A DNA stretch of 64,000 bases, taken from contig JASANG010002520.1 of NCBI GenBank assembly GCA_030248215.1, positions 186,001 through 250,000 of the forward strand. The letters run 5' to 3'. The translations under genes were made by a program, and so were the position numbers. Shown piece by piece: positions 57,917-64,000 of this stretch. This stretch comes from Enoplolaimus lenunculus (Eukaryota; Nematoda; Enoplea; Enoplida; Thoracostomopsidae). The notes under the pieces are model-generated. The model had not been told where the DNA came from. It ran no database searches and worked only from the letters and a program-made list of their open reading frames with translations. Each line of letters starts with the position of its first letter. Position 1 is the first letter of the stretch.

Positions 57917-58376
57917 AGCCCATGGAAAGATCAGGGGCAGAACGTTTTTCTGCGGTACTGCTAGAGAGTAAAAGATTTAAAGTAAGTAATTGGCTTACAC
58001 ATAGGCCGTAATAGGCTTAAGTATGAGCACATAATTACGCTTAGGTTTAGGCTTAGGATTAGGAAAATGTTTAGGTATACCACTGTTACGGCCCTATTTT
58101 ATACATTGGTAATTGGTGCTATCAATGATCTGGCCAATGTAAAGACTAGAGGCGGAACAGTATTATAAGCATATTCCTAAGCCTAAGCCTAAGCGTAAGC
58201 CTAAGCCTAAGCGTAAGCCTAAGTCTAAGCCTAAACCTAGACCTAAGCGTTAAAATGAGCATATTCCTAAGCCTAAGCCTAAGCGTAAGCCAAGCAAAAA
58301 CATAGCCTAAAGCGCTCAAGCTTGCTGCATTCTAGTCCAACAGAAAAACGTTCCGCCCCTGATCTTTACATGAGCC
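57917..58376. mobile_element. Two TTAGGC-type MITEs side by side
   Basis: First at about 57917-58110 (GGGGCAGAACG left, TACGGCCCTATTTTATACATTGG right), second at 58132-58376 (GGCCAATGTAAAGACTAG left, CGTTCCGCCCCTGATCTTTACATG right) with one of the longest runs of CCTAAG hexamers in the window (58170-58300). Confidence 0.65.
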
Positions 58377-58715
58377 ACTGTACGCAACTTCGCCTGCTTT
58401 TCTGTGCACTCCGCTTTTACCAGCACATTTTTTCTCATAGCCAAAGTTCACATTTATTTCTAAGTCTTTTCATTGACATCCTGTCGTTCGATTTTATTAT
58501 CACTTTTTCTACTCTTAAGCATCAAAACTAAATTTCGCATTAAAGTTTTTTTTGCTTCAGGGCGACGCGTCGTAAAGCTCTTATCATCAAATTATCGTTT
58601 GAAACATGAACCAAAATACAGCTGTACAAGCCGAGGGAGATAAGGTCGTGGGAGAAAAATGAAGTTTTAGCCATACGTTCAGCTGGGTTAAAGCTACGCG
58701 TGGGATAGTTTTTTC

Positions 58716-58825
58716 GGCCCATGTATAGAACAGGGCCGGAACAGTAGTATAACCATATTCGTAAGCCAAATTGACTCTATTGCAGCCCCTCCGAAAAGCG
58801 ATCCGGCCCTCTTCTATACATGGCC
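58716..58825. mobile_element. Short TTAGGC-type MITE, interior lost
   Basis: Ends GGCCCATGTATAGAACAGGG and CCGGCCCTCTTCTATACATGG, only 110 bp, with the hexamer block deleted. It shows that the TIRs define the family, not the hexamers. Confidence 0.7.
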
Positions 58826-59102
58826 CGCTTTTCTATAGAAGTGACATTTCAGTTTCTGTTCGGTGCTTAAACCTAAATCGTTCGGTTGTTGCCAGAGAAG
58901 CAGTCGGGATTTTCGGTCCGGCGGGTATAATCTTCAGCAGAAATTATTTCATATCCAGAGCCTTCAAGGTTATTTAAAAGCCTGATTTGAGTACTTGTTT
59001 GGCCGTATTCCCAAATGTGAGTAGCACTTATTTTCATTACAATACAAGATATTCATGTATAAATGGTTGTTGCGAGCATGCGTAACGAGCGAGAAAATGT
59101 GA

Positions 59103-59330
59103 TTCTAGAGCCCGTATTCTCAAATGTGTTTAGCACCTATCACCAGTTGGTGATAAGTCCTGTAACTTTGGAACCAGCGTATGGTGAGGTTAGAAATTGA
59201 GCACCATTGTTCGCGTTTGATTTCCCTACTTCTGTACCAATTTTGAGATCTGCAACTGCAAATGATCGTCAGTTTGAAAAGTTATCGCTAACTGATAATA
59301 GATGCTATACACATTTGAGAATATGGGTCC
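59103..59330. mobile_element. CCCGTATTCTCAAATGTG repeat, complete copy
   Basis: Starts CCCGTATTCTCAAATGTG and ends with the inverse CACATTTGAGAATATGGG. Truncated copies at 48045-48180, 50455-50475 and 51795-51860 share the internal word CACCTATCACCAG. Confidence 0.65.
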
Positions 59331-59399
59331 TTGTGTCTCTAGAAATTGCCATCTATCCACTCTGTTTTCCGTGTTGTATACGGCTTCTTACATTATAAT

Positions 59400-59640
59400 T
59401 CAAGAACTCAACAGCTAACGGTTGAGTCATACTTGCAGTTCGGCGTAGTCCATAACACGGCGTTGGACAGAGACAGATGGATGCGGACGGCGACGGACCA
59501 GGACAGACGGCTTCGAACGTCATCAAAAGTATGGTGCCGCCCTAAGCGTATAGATGGCGGTTTGATAACAGCGATAAATTTAGGTGTCCCTAAGGATGGT
59601 AATAGATCCTTGTTCCTTGGATGCTGTTGAAGAAAATGCT
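59400..59640. other. GC-rich patch of unknown nature
   Basis: A stretch with GGACAGAGACAGATGGATGC and related purine-rich words, open on both strands. No family recognised; may be a decayed insertion. Confidence 0.3.
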
Positions 59641-59889
59641 TGATATCATTTGCTAAACTTATGGCAAATATGTACCTTAGAACCAATAGTTTCGTCAAAT
59701 AACTAACATATATGATTTACAAATAAATCTCACTGCGGAAAGCGCAGATATAAAGTATTCTGATGATTCTGGTTCAACTGGAGAAAAATTATCTTATACA
59801 AAAAGATATAATGGATCCGATATCGAAGCTATGTATTAATTTCCAAGATGTATTAAGCAAAGAATTAACAATAAAGAAAACTCTTAGCC

Positions 59890-60490
59890 AGCTTGTTTTT
59901 TCTTCCGTCTTTGTCTAATTCTATCTTTCAGTTTGTTTCTCTTCTGTCTATCTTTTTCTTTTTCTCCCTCTAGTTCTGTCTTTTTCTCATTCTATCTTTC
60001 TGTTTTTTCTTTTTCTTTTTTGCTTTTTCTCCCGTTCTGTCTTACTACCATTTCTTTCTTTTGTTAGCTTTCTCTTGTTCCCTTTTCTCTCGTTTTTATC
60101 ATTTTCTCCTTTTTTCCTTTGGATCCTCTCTTTTCTGTTTCCCTCCTTTTGGCGCGTTCTTTCGTTCGCTCATTCTTTTCTTCTATCTCTTTCTCTTCTG
60201 CTTCTCGTTGTTTTCTGTTCTGTCCTTGTCATACTATATCCTTTCGATTCTCCATTTTGTATTGTATTCATTTTCCATCGTTCTGTCTTTCTTTTTAGCT
60301 TCTCTCCCTTTTGCATCTCTATTTCTCCTTTCTTTCTTCTCACTTTTTCTACCCGTCTGATCTTCTTCTCTTCCCTATTTCTCACATTTTTTCTCATTCG
60401 ATCGTTCTTCTTTTTCCTTTCTTTTTTTTGTTGTATCCTTGTTTTCCTCTCTTTTTGTTTCCTCTCACGAACTTTTCCTCCCTGACATGG
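59890..60490. repeat. Polypyrimidine tract, about 600 bp
   Basis: Almost only T and C on the plus strand (CTTTTTCTTTTTCTCCCTCT-like words). It gives long false ORFs rich in Phe/Ser/Leu on plus and Lys/Arg/Glu on minus. Strong strand asymmetry; no protein. Confidence 0.9.
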
Positions 60491-60912
60491 CTTGTTTGAA
60501 GCTTTGTCACGCGGGTTTGGGTGCCTTTCGTGTTTTTGTATTAAAGTTTGTTGTGTCACAACTTTTATATCAGCGGCACTGAAAACCCCGGTGTTGAGAG
60601 GAAAATTGAATAAAAATAATTAGAATTTGAGAACAACATAAAAGCAGACCGGAATTCTAAAGAAAAACTGTTCCTACAAGCTATTTAGCAATTTGTATAT
60701 ATGTATTTGTGTCTATATTTGACGGTCATATAATTGGCTTATAAAGCTGTAGTGTATTTGGAAATATTTATTCAGTAAATAGAACAACATTGCATACTTT
60801 AAGAAGCGAAACTGTTTTGTTACAAAACCGCTCAGTGGCGGCACAGGGAAGTATTGACTTTGCAAGATGCGGGGACAGTGTTTGACCCCTGGAACATATT
60901 TTGAGCCGTAAT

Positions 60913-61137
60913 GGTACACTGCAAAAAATGATGAGTCAAATTGACTCTCTCGGAAATAGGCTTTTCCTGACTACACAAACTGAGTCAAAATTCGCCTCCG
61001 CCAGAGCCAAATTCGATTCATCGAGTCGCTCAGTGAAAGTCGAATTTAACTCTGGTGAGTCGAATTTGACTCAGTTTGTGTAGTACTGAACTGTCATTTT
61101 CGGAAAGAATCAATTTGACTCACCATTTTTTGCAGTG
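60913..61137. mobile_element. GTGAGTCAAA TIR element, complete copy
   Basis: ACACTGCAAAAAATGATGAG at the left, CTCACCATTTTTTGCAGTG at the right; the GACTACACAAACTGAGTC box and its inverse lie inside. Confidence 0.7.
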
Positions 61138-61585
61138 ACAAATTGTACAGAACTTGCAAAACTGTGAAATAATGAAAATCACGCATTATAATATTACATG
61201 GACCAGCGGATTTAGAGGTTACGAACGCCACCTGTTAGAAATTTTTTTGTGATAAAATGGTAAATTCTCTCTCTATCTGACAATATTCCCAACTCAGAAA
61301 TTAGGTGCACACATAACATAAACTAAAAATTGCGTTTTATAACTTTTGCCAGTCCGTCCCTCCGTCGGACGCAGGTCTTTTGCTAAAACCTAATAATTTG
61401 AGAGATCCCATCGATTCGATATACGTAGTAAAACCCGGGTTTGGTTCCAAAAAGCATCCACATGGATTTGGTTTAAGCTGAGTCAAGATCTTGCAGACTG
61501 CCTCTACATTTAAGGTTAAGACTTAACCTTTACGCTCAAGTTTAAGTGATAGTTTAGTTTTTAGGGGTAGGGCTTACAAAACGGC

Positions 61586-61842
61586 TTACACTGTAAATTT
61601 TAGTGATTTGATTTTAACTAAGAATGAGTTGAATCACTCAGTCTGAGTTAGTACTTTCAGAACTCAGAAATTTGAGTTGATTCACTTCATTCTGAATTTA
61701 TCAATTCACCCAGAGTCAACTCAACTCAGAGGGAGAATCAACTAAACTCAGAGTGAGTTAATGTTTACTGATATTAATTCAGAAATAACAAGCTCGCTAG
61801 CTGAATTGATTAATCAACTCATTGGAATTTACCGTGTAGGGT
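61586..61842. mobile_element. CACTGTAAATTT-type TIR element, complete copy
   Basis: ACACTGTAAATTTTAGTGAT to GGAATTTACCGTGTAG, with inverted AACTCAGA/TCTGAGTT words. No coding capacity. Confidence 0.65.
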
Positions 61843-62329
61843 TATGCTTCGAAATACGTCAGCCTTGTCCAAAGCATTTAGCCTAAAGCATAAACGTGAA
61901 CACACGGCTACGTTTACAAGAACTTTCATTGGTTTGATGAGTTATTTGAACATTTTAAGAACAAAAACCTTCAAAACTGCCTTTTCTAGTCTGAGAAATC
62001 TACTGCTTCTATCAAAAAACACCTAAGTCTACCGTGGTTTAGCTTCGTAGGCTTTACGTGACGTATCATTATTTAGCATGAAACTCTTTGCGTTCAGTCA
62101 GCTTATTCAGTTAGCTATGTAAACAACGCTTAATTATGCAGTAAATTATTTATTACGCATAAGTTTCATGTTTTTGTCCGTGTGTGTCCGTAGGTAAAAT
62201 GAGTGTGTTTATATCAGGAAAATGAATGATTATGCAAGAGATGATCTACAGGCACACAGCGGACAAATAGGTTTATTTTGAAAAAGTTAGGTTTCGTAGA
62301 AATTCAGGTGTAATGCAATCGCTATTTGG

Positions 62330-62410
62330 CTTAGGCCAATCTGCTATTTGCTCAGAATAGCAGATTGGCCTAGGCCAATTGGTAATTGGCCTGAATAGCA
62401 GATTGACCTA
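62330..62410. repeat. Palindrome GGCCAATCTGCTATT
   Basis: TTAGGCCAATCTGCTATT is followed after nine bases by its inverse AATAGCAGATTGGCCTA, and a second, weaker inverse follows. Can form a stable hairpin. The flanking word TACGACATATA also ends a GGGCTAGCCC palindrome at 44980-45062. Confidence 0.6.
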
Positions 62411-62846
62411 CGACATATATAAAAAGCATGATGGTTGTACAATTGCACCCACAGGTATAGGTTTCAGGCTCATGATTAAGCTTTTTCGCTTTGGGAAAAG
62501 CTTACATGAGCCTAAACCTACACCTATGCTTATAAACTTCTTTACAAAATGACTTGCATAAAGGTGTATGGTTACTGTAGCTGTTTTAAAAATAAATAAC
62601 AGTCCGGATCCACAGAGTAAGGATGTATCCTCTATAGAGACGCGAAATAGATACGAGTTCTTCCGACATATTCGGGTCACTACAGTATTGCGCTATATAC
62701 GGTCATTTATAAATGAATTTTTTCAGTAATGAATTTGCAAAACTGTGTAATTTTGATGGTTGGAGAGTCGGTTTCTTTGGGTGACCATCCCGTAAACTTA
62801 TTAATCGGATACAAGGGAGTCGATTATGCCCACCAAGACGGCCTGC

Positions 62847-62950
62847 CAGAGGCGGATCCAAAAATTTTTGACGTGGGGCGGGCAGGCAAATGTTATGAAA
62901 CGCAAAAGTTGTGAGGTAGGGACCTTATCATTTTATCACTAAAAAATGGA
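62847..62950. mobile_element. hAT-like repeat fragment related to 31-300
   Basis: CAGAGGCGGATCC end, GGGCGGG stretch and ACCTTATCATTTTATCAC word in the same order as the copy at the left edge of the window. Confidence 0.5.
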
Positions 62951-63139
62951 AATAGATTAACTGAAGCTCTCTAAGTGTTTTCTATCTAAACAGATGCAAA
63001 AAATAAGGGAGGTTACAGCAGAAACTTAAACTTTTTCTACTTAGGGTGCAATTGGTCAATCTATTAAATATCGCAACCCCATTCGACATTTGTATACATC
63101 GTAACGTTTTTTCAAAATCCATGCCGACGCCCCCCTATT

Positions 63140-63312
63140 CAGATCCGTAGCCAAATCACCTAGCTAGGGCGGCGCTATAAATTTTTCAGGAGGGGCATAC
63201 AATGGTTTTCCGTAACTTACAAGCAAGGTTGACAATTTTCTAGGCAGCCAAAATTTTTCAAGGGGGCTCCTCAGCCCCCCCCCTAGCTCCGCCCACTTTG
63301 GCTACGGGCCTG
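63140..63312. mobile_element. Short hAT-like MITE (CCGTAGCC ends)
   Basis: CAGATCCGTAGCCAA at the left and TTGGCTACGGGCCTG at the right, 173 bp. Relatives without clear ends lie near 55860-56050 and 57260-57415 (GCTTGCAAG and CCTTGCAAGG words). Confidence 0.55.
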
Positions 63313-64000
63313 CCAAGTTAACACTCTTTCACACTTGTCGTCCATTCTGTAAAATTTTCAAAGTTCCTATCTGTCTTGAACTTCATTCTACGACAGTCTT
63401 TTGTTACAAATCTCTTATTTTATTACATAATTCATAGTTTCGTTTTATATTTAATTTATAAATTATGCGTAATTTCCAAAAAAATGTATTCCCCCATTCT
63501 TGCCTCCTGCTGGTTACTTACACCTGTTCCAGCAGTCTCTATTGGCTAATTTTGAATTTTAATTGTTCACGTTTCTGCAGTGGGGGTGGAAGCATCCAAA
63601 AATTTCCATTCGTTCCTCTTGGAACAATACCGTCTAAAATCTTAATTCAGCAAACCGTTAGCGGTCACTCAGCAAGTCAGCTCGTCTGTCTGACTAAAAA
63701 ATTGCGAATTACGGGGGTCGAGACCTCAAGTCCCCATGTTGCAGTCTAATGAATTGTCCACTTGCGTATTTCCTCACTTCTTAAACGGCCAAACGGTGTT
63801 ACTCTGTATTTAGTTTGTTGCAAAATATAATAAGTTGCAGTTTGAAATTGCACAGAAAATTGTTTGCAAGTTGCAAAATGTGATTGCGTTTACCGAGTTT
63901 GCAAAGATGAGTTTTTTTGCTAAAAAACACGGATTTTCAGTGAGGTCAACGTTTTCTTTGTTGCAAAAAAATGTTAAAAATGTGTCAAATTTCAATATTA
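63313..64000. other. No gene recognised
   Basis: AT-rich DNA with one plus-strand open frame (63465-63749) of no recognised family and no supported splice sites. Confidence 0.4.

Noticed and set aside
60061-60559. Hydrophobic Phe/Leu-rich protein (plus) or Lys/Arg/Glu-rich protein (minus)
   Set aside because: Both come from a polypyrimidine tract with no codon structure or splice sites.
1-64000. CRISPR array, operon or prokaryotic defence system because of NACHT and VWA domains
   Set aside because: Introns, poly(A) signals and the TEP1-specific domain order show an animal gene; no regular spaced repeats of CRISPR type exist.

Overview
This is an AT-rich stretch of an animal nuclear genome: genes are split by short introns with GT..AG junctions, and introns and intergenic DNA are loaded with small transposons. 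The species cannot be fixed from the sequence. A compact invertebrate is certain enough; a tunicate-like animal is my best but weak guess. I found no rRNA, tRNA, CRISPR array or prokaryotic feature.

Two protein genes can be supported, head to head around a roughly 3 kb intergenic block. On the minus strand, 41035 down to 8868, lies one long gene that I traced exon by exon (about 47 exons, about 2,890 codons). It encodes TEP1, the telomerase- and vault-associated protein, with TROVE, VWA-like, DUF4062, NACHT and WD40 regions in the same order as in vertebrates. Nearly all exon joins keep phase; two places (exons 11-13 and 24-25) remain unresolved. On the plus strand, 44000-47570, lies a secreted Cu/Zn superoxide dismutase-like gene. 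It keeps the four zinc ligands and the disulfide cysteines but has lost the three copper-only histidines and the active-site arginine, so it looks like a catalytically dead, possibly membrane-anchored SOD.

The rest is mostly repeats. Left flank (1-8.8 kb): TIR elements, a composite element and a LINE 3' fragment. TEP1 introns: several MITE families, including one inserted right at a 5' splice site, and a TIR-bounded block (about 16.86-19.13 kb) holding a broken capsid-like gene remnant. SOD intron 2: two MITEs and a 22-bp tandem repeat. Right flank (47.6-64 kb): many MITEs, an 814-bp foldback hAT-like element, minisatellites, a 600-bp polypyrimidine tract and a few unassigned exon-like ORFs. 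The most abundant family is a hAT-type MITE (8-bp target duplications) whose interior consists of degenerate TTAGGC hexamers, resembling a telomere repeat.
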